A stretch of 64,000 bases of DNA, taken from positions 37,718 to 101,717 of the forward strand of contig NZ_JACHXU010000010.1 of NCBI RefSeq assembly GCF_014192335.1, given 5' to 3'. The notes under the pieces are model-generated. The model did not search any database. It was not told the origin of the DNA and saw nothing but the letters and a program-made list of their open reading frames with translations. The position numbers and the translations under genes are program-made. Positions within the stretch are counted from its first letter, which is position 1, and each line of letters opens with the position of its first letter. The DNA is from Aporhodopirellula rubra. Its GTDB lineage: Bacteria > Planctomycetota > Planctomycetia > Pirellulales > Pirellulaceae. Positions 46,519 through 55,037 of this stretch are shown piece after piece.

Positions 46519-48810
46519 GTGAACGGGCCCACTTCATCCACGGATCGTTCTCTCGGCGTTCGGCATCAGGTCGGTTTGAAAGCCGTTCGGGTATCGCATC
46601 GCCACACCGCGAGTGTGAACGTTCACGATCCGGTTGCGGGGAGATACCATCGGTTGAGAGAGGACGAGTTTTTTCTTCTGTGCCGTCTCGACGGTGAGTG
46701 TTCGCTCAATGATTTGCGTGACGAATATCAGGTTCGCTATCCCAACCGCCGCGTCACGCCGGCTCAGATCAACGCATTACTGTTCCGATTTCATGAAAGT
46801 GGGCTAACGGTCTCGCGGTCCGTCGGGCAGGGCGTGGCGTTGTTAGAAAGATCCGATGAAGAACGCCGGAAACGCTGGCTTTCCGTCGCATCGCAGTGGT
46901 TGTTCGTTCGTTTCCCAGGAGTTGATCCAGCGCCGGTGATGCGGTGGATCAATCCGATTTCGCGTCCGCTATTGTCCACCGTCGGAGTCACCATCGCGGC
47001 ATGCTTCGTGGTTGTCTCGTTGGTTGCGATGATCGTTCATCGTGAACGCTATGTCAGCGAGTTGCCGGCGGCCTCGGAGTGGCTGACCATGCAGAACGCG
47101 TTGATATTGGCGTTTGTGATCGGGTTGACGAAAGTCGCACATGAGTTTGGGCACGCTGCCGTTTCGGAACGTTTCGGCGCACGCTGTCAAACGATCGGTC
47201 CGATGTTGTTGGTGTTCACTCCCGCGTTGTACTGCGACACGTCGCAGTCATGGATGCTGGCGAGTCGATGGAAGCGAGCAGCAGTTGCATTGGCCGGGAT
47301 CGCGACGGAAGTCCTGATCGCATCCGTCGCGGTTTGGGTTTGGCTGTCGACCGCTGCGGGGCTCGTCCACTCAGTGGCTTCGCACGTGATTGCGGTTTGC
47401 GGGGTCAGCACGTTGTTCTTCAACGCCAACCCGTTGTTGCGTTATGACGGCTACTACCTGCTCTCGGATCTTACGGATGTTCCGAATCTCGGCACGCGAG
47501 CGAATCGTCGACTCACCGGGTTGTTGCGACGCGTTTGTCTCGGAGTTGTGGATGATCGTCCCACGCTCGAACGCGCCGATGGCTCGACGTGGCTGCTGAT
47601 CTATGCCATCGCGGCGTTTGCGTATCGGTGGTTGTTAGTGTTCACGATCATCGGCTTCATTTGGTACGTGCTGCGACCGCACGGTCTCGAAGTCATCGGT
47701 CAATTCGCGGCCGTCATGGCGATCGTGACGATGTTGATTGCCGGTTTTGTTCCGCTGCGAAAATTCCTATCCAACCCCTCGATGCGAAGAAAAATCAAGA
47801 TGTCTCGCCTAGTGATGACCGCGATCGTTGTTAGCTCGATCGTCGCCTGCGGGTTCATCGAGTTGCCCCGAAGCGTTGTTGCTCAATCGCGAATGGTGCC
47901 ACACGATGAAACTCGTGTGTACGTCGTATCGGGCGGCGGGCTGGTCGAGATGGCTGCGCGGCCGGGCGAACGCGTCGAAAAAGGTGAGCTTCTCGCACGA
48001 TTAGATAACCCCTCTTTCGCACAGAAACTGATTGATGCCGAGGGGCGTCTTGAGCAGCAAACCTTTCGAATCGAATCGCTGCGCAAGTCTCAGGCTCTCG
48101 TACCGGAAGCCGCCGAGCACCTCGCGGCGGCCGAAGAGATGCTCGATCAATTGAATGATGATGTCGCCGCGATCAAGAAGAAAATTGCCGCTCTATCGAT
48201 CACCGCCCCACGATCCGGTGTCATCATCGCCGCAGCCGGGAACCTGAAAGCCGCAAATTCGGACACCAGTGAACTCGATGCTTCGTTTCTCGATCCTGAT
48301 GGCGAGCACCTGCCGACGACAGCGCGAACGGATGTGCGGTTGGCGTCATGGTCGGGGAAGCCGACGGACCCGGAAAATCTGCGGTGCTATTTTGAATCTG
48401 GTACCGAACTACTCAGTATCGCGTCGCAGGATTCTTGGGTTGCGGAGATCGCCGTGACCGCCGCAGAGGCAAATCGGATCGACGTGGGAGCACCCGCGGT
48501 CGTGATCTGGGACGCTTCACCGAGTGATCGGTTTCGGGGAACGGTGTGCGAGGTTTCCGAAGAAGCCTTTGACCCGCAACTCGATTCGATTCGCCGCGAT
48601 CACCCCGATGCTGCACGTGCTCGTTGGACTCCGCAAACGCGGTACTTGGTCACCGTTACGATCGATGGACCGACCACTGCAGAAACGGACTCGAGACGCA
48701 TGCCAACTTGGCTGGTCGGTGGCAGCGGCCGGGTGAACATCTCGACGCCTCCGCAGAGCATCTGGCGACGCGTCGTCGAGGGGCTCGCGGGCGTGTTTCG
48801 ATTCCGATAG
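46519..48810 (+). CDS. PqqD-like / M50 peptidase / HlyD fusion membrane protein
   Basis: The 763-residue product has three parts. Residues about 25-115 resemble the PqqD/RRE-like winged-helix fold (YHRLREDEFFLLCRLDGE ... INALLFRFHESGL). Residues 150-450 are a multi-helix M50 core with the zinc motif HEFGH (208-212) and NPLLRYDGYYL (Asn 304, Asp 310). The C-terminal 300 residues form a HlyD-like arm with VVSGGGLVEMAARPGERV, a coiled coil and SITAPRSGVIIAA. This is the layout of peptide zinc metalloproteases of the YydH type linked to export of modified peptides. GTG at 46519 starts it. With the preceding gene it forms a two-component envelope unit. Confidence 0.85.
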   Translation: MNGPTSSTDRSLGVRHQVGLKAVRVSHRHTASVNVHDPVAGRYHRLREDEFFLLCRLDGECSLNDLRDEYQVRYPNRRVTPAQINALLFRFHESGLTVSRSVGQGVALLERSDEERRKRWLSVASQWLFVRFPGVDPAPVMRWINPISRPLLSTVGVTIAACFVVVSLVAMIVHRERYVSELPAASEWLTMQNALILAFVIGLTKVAHEFGHAAVSERFGARCQTIGPMLLVFTPALYCDTSQSWMLASRWKRAAVALAGIATEVLIASVAVWVWLSTAAGLVHSVASHVIAVCGVSTLFFNANPLLRYDGYYLLSDLTDVPNLGTRANRRLTGLLRRVCLGVVDDRPTLERADGSTWLLIYAIAAFAYRWLLVFTIIGFIWYVLRPHGLEVIGQFAAVMAIVTMLIAGFVPLRKFLSNPSMRRKIKMSRLVMTAIVVSSIVACGFIELPRSVVAQSRMVPHDETRVYVVSGGGLVEMAARPGERVEKGELLARLDNPSFAQKLIDAEGRLEQQTFRIESLRKSQALVPEAAEHLAAAEEMLDQLNDDVAAIKKKIAALSITAPRSGVIIAAAGNLKAANSDTSELDASFLDPDGEHLPTTARTDVRLASWSGKPTDPENLRCYFESGTELLSIASQDSWVAEIAVTAAEANRIDVGAPAVVIWDASPSDRFRGTVCEVSEEAFDPQLDSIRRDHPDAARARWTPQTRYLVTVTIDGPTTAETDSRRMPTWLVGGSGRVNISTPPQSIWRRVVEGLAGVFRFR

Positions 48811-48815
48811 GTCGC

Positions 48816-49907
48816 TCAGCGGACGCGTGTCATGTAGTTAACGAATTTGTCGTCGAGTTCATCAACGGGCATCCCGAACGCCGATTCGATCATCTCGATC
48901 CTTTCGCGACCGGATCGTTCACGCAGTGGCTCGCCGTTGCTTAGTTCTTGCAAGTAAGCGATGTATTCGTTCTTCATCGTTCGGATCGCGAAATACGTCA
49001 TCGCCCAAGACTCGCCGTACGCGTCTTCCGCCGTCGCCGAAGATCGGAATCGAGAGTCGTCAGCGATCATCGTGACTAGCGAATCGTCAGGCCGTCGTGG
49101 TTGGTAGCGTCGCCATCGTCGCAGGTTGACCGTGTTCACGCGGCCGACGCCACGCCATCCACGCGGGTTGCTCAGGTCCGGCGACTCAAAGAACATCGCG
49201 AGCCCTTCGCTGACCCACATCGGATTGTCCGCAAACCGTGTTTGCAATCCGCAGTTGTACGCGATCTGATGTGTCGCCTCGTGGATGATCGTTGCGATGT
49301 TTCGTTCGATGTTCGCGACCCGGTACGTCGTCATTCGATTACTCTCGAGATGGTAGTAACCGATGACGCTTTGTGCCGTTTCTCCGATCTCCTCGCCCGC
49401 AAATTTCAGGAACTCGTTTCGATCCTTGAGAACCAATGCCACGAGCGGATACTTCGGTTCGTCCAACGCGACCCGTTGGTTTTTCCAATAAGTGAAGAAC
49501 GCACGGTACAGCGACTCGAACAAGGTCCCGACGTCCCTCGCGTATTCCGTGTTCCCTTGATGCAGAATGACGTAGTGCGACGTGTGGAACGCCGTGAACC
49601 CGCGTGGTAATTCTGCCAGCATTCTCCGTTCGACTTCGTCCGCGTCGATCGGTTTCGGTGGTGGGCCCTCTTCTCGGTGCGTGATTTGCTCCGGTTGAAT
49701 CGACCAGATCCGCCCGTCGTCACCTTGTAACATGACGCCACCGTCGACCGCTTCGACGAGAATCTCGCCATCCACGACGCGCTTCTCGCCGACCAGTTTG
49801 CCATCACGCAATCCGCGAAAAACGATTTGATCACCACATGTTTCGCCCGCCATCGCGGTGAGAGTCACAAGAAACAGCAGCAGTGTGAGAATGCTTGGTT
49901 GACGCAT
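48816..49907 (-). CDS. DUF1570 domain-containing protein (putative secreted metalloprotease)
   Basis: This 363-residue protein has a signal peptide (RQPSILTLLLFLVTLTAMAG). A small SH3-like region follows (QIVFRGLRDGKLVGEKRVVD), then a gluzincin-like domain with HEATH in the stretch TIIHEATHQIAYN and a downstream Glu in WVSEGLAMFFE. Those are the expected zinc ligands of DUF1570 proteins, which are common in Planctomycetes and have no known substrate. ATG at 49907 was chosen because the signal sequence begins there; the frame remains open to 49955. It converges with the M50/HlyD gene, with a five-base gap. Confidence 0.83.
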   Translation of the reverse strand: MRQPSILTLLLFLVTLTAMAGETCGDQIVFRGLRDGKLVGEKRVVDGEILVEAVDGGVMLQGDDGRIWSIQPEQITHREEGPPPKPIDADEVERRMLAELPRGFTAFHTSHYVILHQGNTEYARDVGTLFESLYRAFFTYWKNQRVALDEPKYPLVALVLKDRNEFLKFAGEEIGETAQSVIGYYHLESNRMTTYRVANIERNIATIIHEATHQIAYNCGLQTRFADNPMWVSEGLAMFFESPDLSNPRGWRGVGRVNTVNLRRWRRYQPRRPDDSLVTMIADDSRFRSSATAEDAYGESWAMTYFAIRTMKNEYIAYLQELSNGEPLRERSGRERIEMIESAFGMPVDELDDKFVNYMTRVR

Positions 49908-50011
49908 GCAGATGAGCGAGGGGCAGAACAGGCATAATAGATAACGTGGGAACAACCGTCCCGACGAACGTCCGCATTGTAACGCATCGCCAACAAAAGC
50001 GCCTCCGCACC

Positions 50012-50464
50012 ATGGTCATGACCGCACGAAAATTCTCGCTTGGCTTGCTCGCCGTGCTCTTTGTAGCGGCTGGGGCCAATCACTTCGTCAACCCCGAGGT
50101 CTATTTGCGAATCATGCCGCCGTCGTTTCCTATGCCTTCCAAACTGGTTGCGGTGTCGGGATTTTTCGAAATCTTCGGCGGAGTGGGGGTGCTCGTGACG
50201 CGTCTTCGACGCCCCGCAGGTTGGGGGCTGGTCGCACTCTTGATCGCGGTCTTCCCCGCCAATATCCACATGGCATTGAACACGTCGCAGTATCCCGACA
50301 TTCCGGCGTTCTTAATCTACGCCCGCCTACCGATGCAGTTTGTTCTGATCGCGTGGGTTGCCTACGCGAGCGATCTGCGGCGACCGACGCCTACGACGTC
50401 GCATCGCGAGGACGAGACCGCTCGCGCTGACGCAGACGTTACTGTTCGGTCCGAGAAAGAATGA
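50012..50464 (+). CDS. DoxX family membrane protein
   Basis: This 150-residue protein has four hydrophobic helices and the DoxX pattern: LGLLAVLFVAAGANHFVNP at the N-terminus, FFEIFGGVGVLV in the second helix, and PANIHMALNTSQY between helices. DoxX-like proteins are small quinone- or redox-associated membrane proteins without a firm general function. ATG at 50012 (MVMTARKFSLG) precedes the first helix; the upstream open frame to 49946 is charged and unlikely. Its 3' end overlaps that of the convergent oxidoreductase gene by 26 bases. Confidence 0.82.
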   Translation: MVMTARKFSLGLLAVLFVAAGANHFVNPEVYLRIMPPSFPMPSKLVAVSGFFEIFGGVGVLVTRLRRPAGWGLVALLIAVFPANIHMALNTSQYPDIPAFLIYARLPMQFVLIAWVAYASDLRRPTPTTSHREDETARADADVTVRSEKE

Positions 50465-51383
50465 CCTTTCCACGGTCGACGCCTGACTCGACCCGGCGGT
50501 GTGCGTCGGCGCACTGGCTGATCGCGAACCGGCTGTCGATGGTCACTTTTAGTTTGCCCGCTTCGTAGAGCCGAATCAGTTCCTTCAAATCATCCGAGCG
50601 AGGGTGTGCGAGCATGACGGTTCCGGATTTCGAGAACGGCCACGTCAATGCCGTCATCAGCATTCCCTTCACGTCGGGTTCGGTGGAGACGTAACGACCG
50701 CCTGGATTCATGACGTCGCGAGCGTCCCAGAAACCGGACTTTCCGGCGGCATCAAAGATCACGTCCCACCGTTCGCTCGATTCGGTGAAGTCGACCTTTT
50801 CGTAGTCGTAAAAATGGTCGGCACCGAGAGACATGCAAAAGTCGCGATTGTCGCCACTGGCCACCGCATCACAATGGCAGCCATAGGCTTTGGCGATCTG
50901 CACCGCGAACATTCCGACGCCCCCGCTCGCTCCATTGACGAGCACACGGTCGCCCGGTTCCATGCGTCCGTGGTCGCGAAGTGATTGCAGTGCCGTCGTT
51001 CCCGCCAACGGCATCGCGGCGGCGAGTTCAAACGACATGTCGTCAGGCAACTTCGCGGCGGCGTCAACGGCGCATACGGCGTAGTCGGCACACGCTCCAC
51101 CACGGGCCGTCGTCAAAAAAGCCATCACGCGGTCACCGACGCGAAACGGAGCATCGTCGGCACAGTCGGCGACAATCCCAGCGACGTCATAACCCGGAAC
51201 ACGAGGGAAACCTCCTGGTAGCAGCCCTTTCATCTCACCGCTCCGCAAACGGTAATCGATCGGGTTCACGCTGCTCGCATGGACTTCAATCAGAATTTGT
51301 CCCGGCAATCGTTCTGGTGTGGGAATTTCATCGGCGTGCAAAACACTCGCGTCTCCATAGTCGTCATAAACAATCGCATGCAT
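50439..51383 (-). CDS. NADP-dependent quinone oxidoreductase-type MDR dehydrogenase
   Basis: The 314-residue protein follows the zinc-free MDR plan: the N-terminal GroES-like domain (VHASSVNPIDYRLRSG, PGYDVAGIV) and the Rossmann domain with VLVNGASGGVGMFAVQIAKA. Zinc-binding cysteines are missing, so it is closer to quinone oxidoreductase than to alcohol dehydrogenase. It would reduce quinones or enals with NADPH in the cytoplasm. The ATG at 51383 fits MHAIVYDDYGDASVL, the usual beginning. Confidence 0.9.
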   Translation of the reverse strand: MHAIVYDDYGDASVLHADEIPTPERLPGQILIEVHASSVNPIDYRLRSGEMKGLLPGGFPRVPGYDVAGIVADCADDAPFRVGDRVMAFLTTARGGACADYAVCAVDAAAKLPDDMSFELAAAMPLAGTTALQSLRDHGRMEPGDRVLVNGASGGVGMFAVQIAKAYGCHCDAVASGDNRDFCMSLGADHFYDYEKVDFTESSERWDVIFDAAGKSGFWDARDVMNPGGRYVSTEPDVKGMLMTALTWPFSKSGTVMLAHPRSDDLKELIRLYEAGKLKVTIDSRFAISQCADAHRRVESGVDRGKVILSRTEQ

Positions 51384-51577
51384 CGGTTAGCACTCCCGTA
51401 AGAACAGTTCGCAGTCAACGGCTCGCCAACATCGCGTGGCCGAAGTTGACGCAAACGTGCGATTGCCGTGCCAATTCAATGGTCACGCCAAAGTGTCCAT
51501 GATTCCAGCGGTGCGGTAGGACGCGCCTGATTTCATCAGCGCCTTCTGAGTACGAACAGCGATCGCTGTTCAAAAAC

Positions 51578-52447
51578 TTAGGACGCCACGCGGCGGCGTT
51601 GGAGTTCTTGCTGGGCCGCTTCCCGGATGGGGCTGAGGTCGCGATTGATGATCGATTGCTCGATGCCCAACTGTGGGTTGGATTTGTTTTCGCTGCAACC
51701 GAGGGCCGAGAGTTGTTGTAGCAACTTCGGCGCGAGTTCTTCGCGGGTGTTCTCGATAACGCTGAGAATATCAGCGATGATCGCGGCGGCCTGTTCGTCT
51801 CGGTTCTCCTGCGAGCGAGCGTAGACCGTCGTCAGTCGGTTCACCAGGACCGGGATGACGTGCCGGTCTTGGATCTTGACCGACACTGCAACCGCCGCGT
51901 CATTCAAGAGTGCCGTTTTGGCTTCGTTGCCCTGGACATTCTTCGCGATCTTCAGCAGCGTTCCGCGTGCCTCCTTGGTACCGACTCTCACGACCAGGCT
52001 CAGTGCGACGGGAAAACCCATGCGTGTTCGAGAGAGAGCGATCAGGTCGACGAGGGAGCGATTGTCGACGTGCATCTTGTCGAACGCGGAGCAGATCTCT
52101 TTGTAGATCGAACAGTCGCGGATGTTCAGAACACACAACATGCGATGGAACGTTTTGTCCGAACGCCAATCGTCAGGCAATAGCTCCATCTTGCTACGTA
52201 ACTTGCCCTCGGCGCGATGCAGCGAATCTTGCGAGCGTTTGATTCGAGACAAACACTCGCCGCTCGGATCGAGCAACCGCAATTGTTGTAAAAGGCGTCC
52301 GCCATCGGCATCCTTGATCCCAAACCGTTTCATAGGCTCGTCATGGGCGCCGATACAGACACTCACCGCTCGCTCGTAGTCGTCCCAAAGATCGGGCCAC
52401 TCGAGTTCTTCGATCAGTTTATAGTTTTCTGCACTCCGCCAATTCAT
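51578..52447 (-). CDS. Hypothetical helical protein
   Basis: I do not recognise this gene. The 289-residue product is soluble, rich in charged residues and almost entirely helical by appearance, with repeated helix pairs between about residues 130 and 260 reminiscent of HEAT-like repeats (for example VALSLVVRVGTKEARGTLLK). No catalytic motif, signal peptide or membrane segment is visible. It is monocistronic, with 194 bases to the MDR dehydrogenase gene downstream and a large gap upstream. Confidence 0.65.
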   Translation of the reverse strand: MNWRSAENYKLIEELEWPDLWDDYERAVSVCIGAHDEPMKRFGIKDADGGRLLQQLRLLDPSGECLSRIKRSQDSLHRAEGKLRSKMELLPDDWRSDKTFHRMLCVLNIRDCSIYKEICSAFDKMHVDNRSLVDLIALSRTRMGFPVALSLVVRVGTKEARGTLLKIAKNVQGNEAKTALLNDAAVAVSVKIQDRHVIPVLVNRLTTVYARSQENRDEQAAAIIADILSVIENTREELAPKLLQQLSALGCSENKSNPQLGIEQSIINRDLSPIREAAQQELQRRRVAS

Positions 52448-53039
52448 TCGTGGTCTCCCGAGGAACCAGGCAGCAACGTTGAGTAAAAATATATAAGAAC
52501 TCGTATCGAGATCGCTATGCCGAGTTCGCGATGGGCACGAAAAGGGGCTAGCTCATTGCTGCGGAGTCGTCGAGAAGCATTCCTGAAACTGCCGCGAGAT
52601 CCGTGGAACGATTCTCCTCGACCCGCGATCTGGTGTCAATCAAATCGCCGCTCCTGCCCATTCACCGCCGAGCGTCAACTGAGTGCAAACTCCGGCGTGG
52701 GCAGCGTTTCCGAATCCGGTGAACTGAACCGATCGTGGCTCTGTCCGCTTATGGGGCGATTACAGAAAGCAGGCTCGCCGTTGGGGCATGCGGGCACTGA
52801 ATCGCACGAAAAACCGAAGGCGGATACAAAAAAACACGTGTAAAATGAGCGTGCCTTTTTAAGGCGTTGAGGACCAATTTCGAGCCGAAACAGCGTCGCC
52901 GGCGACACCGATTCCCCAAACGCCCGCGCTCGGCTCGGCGTCGACGATGAGCCGAGCACGTCACATCTGTCTCTGTTGTGATGGCTTATGCGAGCGAGAA
53001 TACACAACCATCCGTTGAGCCCAACGGCCTCACAGATCG
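52448..53039. other. Intergenic region with possible gatB terminator
   Basis: No convincing gene lies here. An open frame at 52517-52843 on the plus strand (108 residues) has no recognised feature and is doubted. A strong hairpin of perfect 9-base arms GCTCGGCTC / GAGCCGAGC lies at 52928-52957, about 80 bases past the gatB stop on the transcribed strand. A small GCCTT/AAGGC hairpin lies at 52853-52865. Confidence 0.5.
52928..52957 (-). terminator. Possible terminator hairpin downstream of gatB
   Basis: Perfect 9-base arms (GCTCGGCTC and GAGCCGAGC) surround a 12-base loop. The site lies downstream of gatB in its direction of transcription. No T-run follows, so factor-independent termination is uncertain; it could also stabilise the mRNA end. 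Confidence 0.35.
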
Positions 53040-54536
53040 TTAGGATTGAGCGATCAAGTCCAACAAAGTTTGGCGGACGACCTTCGGATTGGCGTTCGGG
53101 TTCTTGCCCCGTGCCTTGCCGATCAACGCGCCCACCGCTTGCTGTTTGCCGGCTTGGACGTCGGCGATCACTTGTGGATTCTCGGCGAGCAATTCACGAC
53201 ACAAGTCAACGATATCGTCTTCGTTTACCGATTCGATACCGAGCGCCGCCAGCGCCGCGTCGACGCTGTCGTCATGTTCGAGCAAATACTCGAAGACGTC
53301 TCGGGCGCGTGCGTTGTCGAGTTTGCCGTCGACGATCTGATGAACGAGATCGCCGAGACGCTCGGCCGGAATCGGAAACGATTTCGCATTCAGGTCGCGT
53401 TCCTTCATCGTTCGCATCACGTCTTGCAGCATCCACGACGATGTCTTGCGAGCATCGCCACTGCGCGTCGCAGCCGTTTCGAAGTATTCGATCACCGCGG
53501 GACCTTGGTTGACGATCACGTCAGAATCGTACGTCTTCAAACCAAACTGATCCTGCAAACGTGTGCGGGTTGCAGCGGGAAGCTCACCGAGCGTTTGCCC
53601 GAGTTCTTCCACCCACTCTCGAGGCAAACGAACCGGCAACAAATCCGGGTCGGGGAAGTATCGGTAGTCGGCGGACTCTTCTTTTTCACGTTGAGCAAAC
53701 GTTCGTTCGTTGACATCGTCCCAACCAAACGTTCGCTTCGGAGCGTCATCGATTGTTTCGCCTGTGTCTTCCCATGCGATCAGTTGACGTTCGACTTCGT
53801 AATCGAGTGCCCGACCGACGTTTCGGAAACTGTTCAGGTTTTTGACTTCGACGATCGGCGTTGCCACCTTCTTGCCGTCGACGTCAATGTGCAAGTTCAC
53901 GTTCGCATCGACACGCAGGCTGCCTTGCTGCATTTCGCAATCGGAGACCCCGAGGTGAGTCAGCAGCAATTTTAATTCACTCAAATACGCCTTCGCTTCA
54001 TCGGCCGAACGGAGGTCCGGTTGGCTGACAATCTCGAGCAGCGGTGTGCCGCATCGGTTCAGGTCGATCTTGGAATCCGACACGCCCGACGATTCATCGT
54101 GCATGCTCTTGCCCGCGTCTTCTTCGAGGTGAGCCCGGATGATTCCGATTCGCCGGATCGCGTCCGGGTTCGCCGGGTCGGTGATCTCAACAAACCCGTC
54201 CGCACAGATCGGCAAATCGAATTGACTGATCTGATATCCCTTCGGCAAATCGGGATAGAAGTACTGTTTGCGGTCCCATTTTGTCAGCGGCGGAATATCG
54301 CAATTCAACGCTAGCCCGGTTCGCACGGAAAGCTTGATCGCCTCACGGTTCATCACGGGCAGGGCACCGGGCATTCCCAAACAAACCGGACACACTTGGC
54401 TGTTGGCGGGCATTCCGAATTGAGTCGTGCAGCCGCAGAACAACTTGGTCTGCGTTTTCAGTTGAACGTGAACTTCTAACCCGATGATCACGGTGACGGG
54501 ATATTTGTTCGCTGCGAGTGTCTGAGTCGTCGGCAT
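53040..54536 (-). CDS. gatB: Asp/Glu-tRNA amidotransferase subunit B
   Basis: The 498-residue protein begins with the GatB signature VTVIIGLEVHVQLKTQTKLFC and has CPVCLGMPGALPVMN, FYPDLPKGYQISQFD and the C-terminal YqeY-like helical tail (DIVDLCRELLAENPQVIADV). As part of GatCAB it amidates Asp-tRNA(Asn) and Glu-tRNA(Gln) with ammonia channelled from GatA. The cysteines of the N-terminal zinc site (FCGC and CPVC) are present. gatA and gatC are not adjacent. It lies about 200 bases downstream of the small membrane protein gene. Confidence 0.96.
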   Translation of the reverse strand: MPTTQTLAANKYPVTVIIGLEVHVQLKTQTKLFCGCTTQFGMPANSQVCPVCLGMPGALPVMNREAIKLSVRTGLALNCDIPPLTKWDRKQYFYPDLPKGYQISQFDLPICADGFVEITDPANPDAIRRIGIIRAHLEEDAGKSMHDESSGVSDSKIDLNRCGTPLLEIVSQPDLRSADEAKAYLSELKLLLTHLGVSDCEMQQGSLRVDANVNLHIDVDGKKVATPIVEVKNLNSFRNVGRALDYEVERQLIAWEDTGETIDDAPKRTFGWDDVNERTFAQREKEESADYRYFPDPDLLPVRLPREWVEELGQTLGELPAATRTRLQDQFGLKTYDSDVIVNQGPAVIEYFETAATRSGDARKTSSWMLQDVMRTMKERDLNAKSFPIPAERLGDLVHQIVDGKLDNARARDVFEYLLEHDDSVDAALAALGIESVNEDDIVDLCRELLAENPQVIADVQAGKQQAVGALIGKARGKNPNANPKVVRQTLLDLIAQS

Positions 54537-54737
54537 GGGAATCCTGCTGCGGTAATGTGTTTAGCCGTGATTCGATTCCGACGCCGTTGATTCAGGCCGC
54601 CGGAACGTTTCACCGGATGTGTTCGTCCGGGCGGCGACGGTGATTCGCGAATGCCTGCGTTGACGGCAGGCTCGGCGTAGTCGCGGCGAGGGGACTCGGG
54701 TGAAATCCGGTTTCGTCGCCCAAAATAACCGATCCGG

Positions 54738-55037
54738 CTACTTCACGGCATCCCCGACACTCCACCGAACCATTAAGAACATTCCATAGAACAACGCCAC
54801 CGTGTACACGGTCACCATCACGCCCCAGAAACACTTCTCAATCCGCGAAAAACGGTCGCTCCGCCATAACAGCGGCAATCCGAAGGCGCCGGTCACGATG
54901 AACAACACGGTCAGAACCGCCCATCGGCTTTGTTCTAACTCGCGGCCACCGGAGACGAGTTCGAGGCGTTCGCGGAGATACCGCGGGGCGACATTTCCAG
55001 GAGCGATGACAAATCCTTTTGTACGAGAATCACTCAT
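54738..55037 (-). CDS. Small two-helix membrane protein
   Basis: The 99-residue product has a polar N-terminus (residues 1-40) and two hydrophobic helices (about 41-57 and 71-92). I recognise no family. Its ATG overlaps the TGA of the pseudokinase gene by four bases, which indicates translational coupling. It may be a membrane partner of that protein. The evidence is the overlap and the coherent helix pattern. Confidence 0.65.
   Translation of the reverse strand: MSDSRTKGFVIAPGNVAPRYLRERLELVSGGRELEQSRWAVLTVLFIVTGAFGLPLLWRSDRFSRIEKCFWGVMVTVYTVALFYGMFLMVRWSVGDAVK

Noticed and set aside
52517..52843. Possible 108-residue plus-strand gene
   Set aside because: No ribosome binding site, no domain, and an amino acid composition typical of random GC-rich frames.
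54610..54834. 74-codon minus-strand frame near the pseudokinase operon
   Set aside because: It overlaps the real 99-residue gene in another frame and has no protein-like features.
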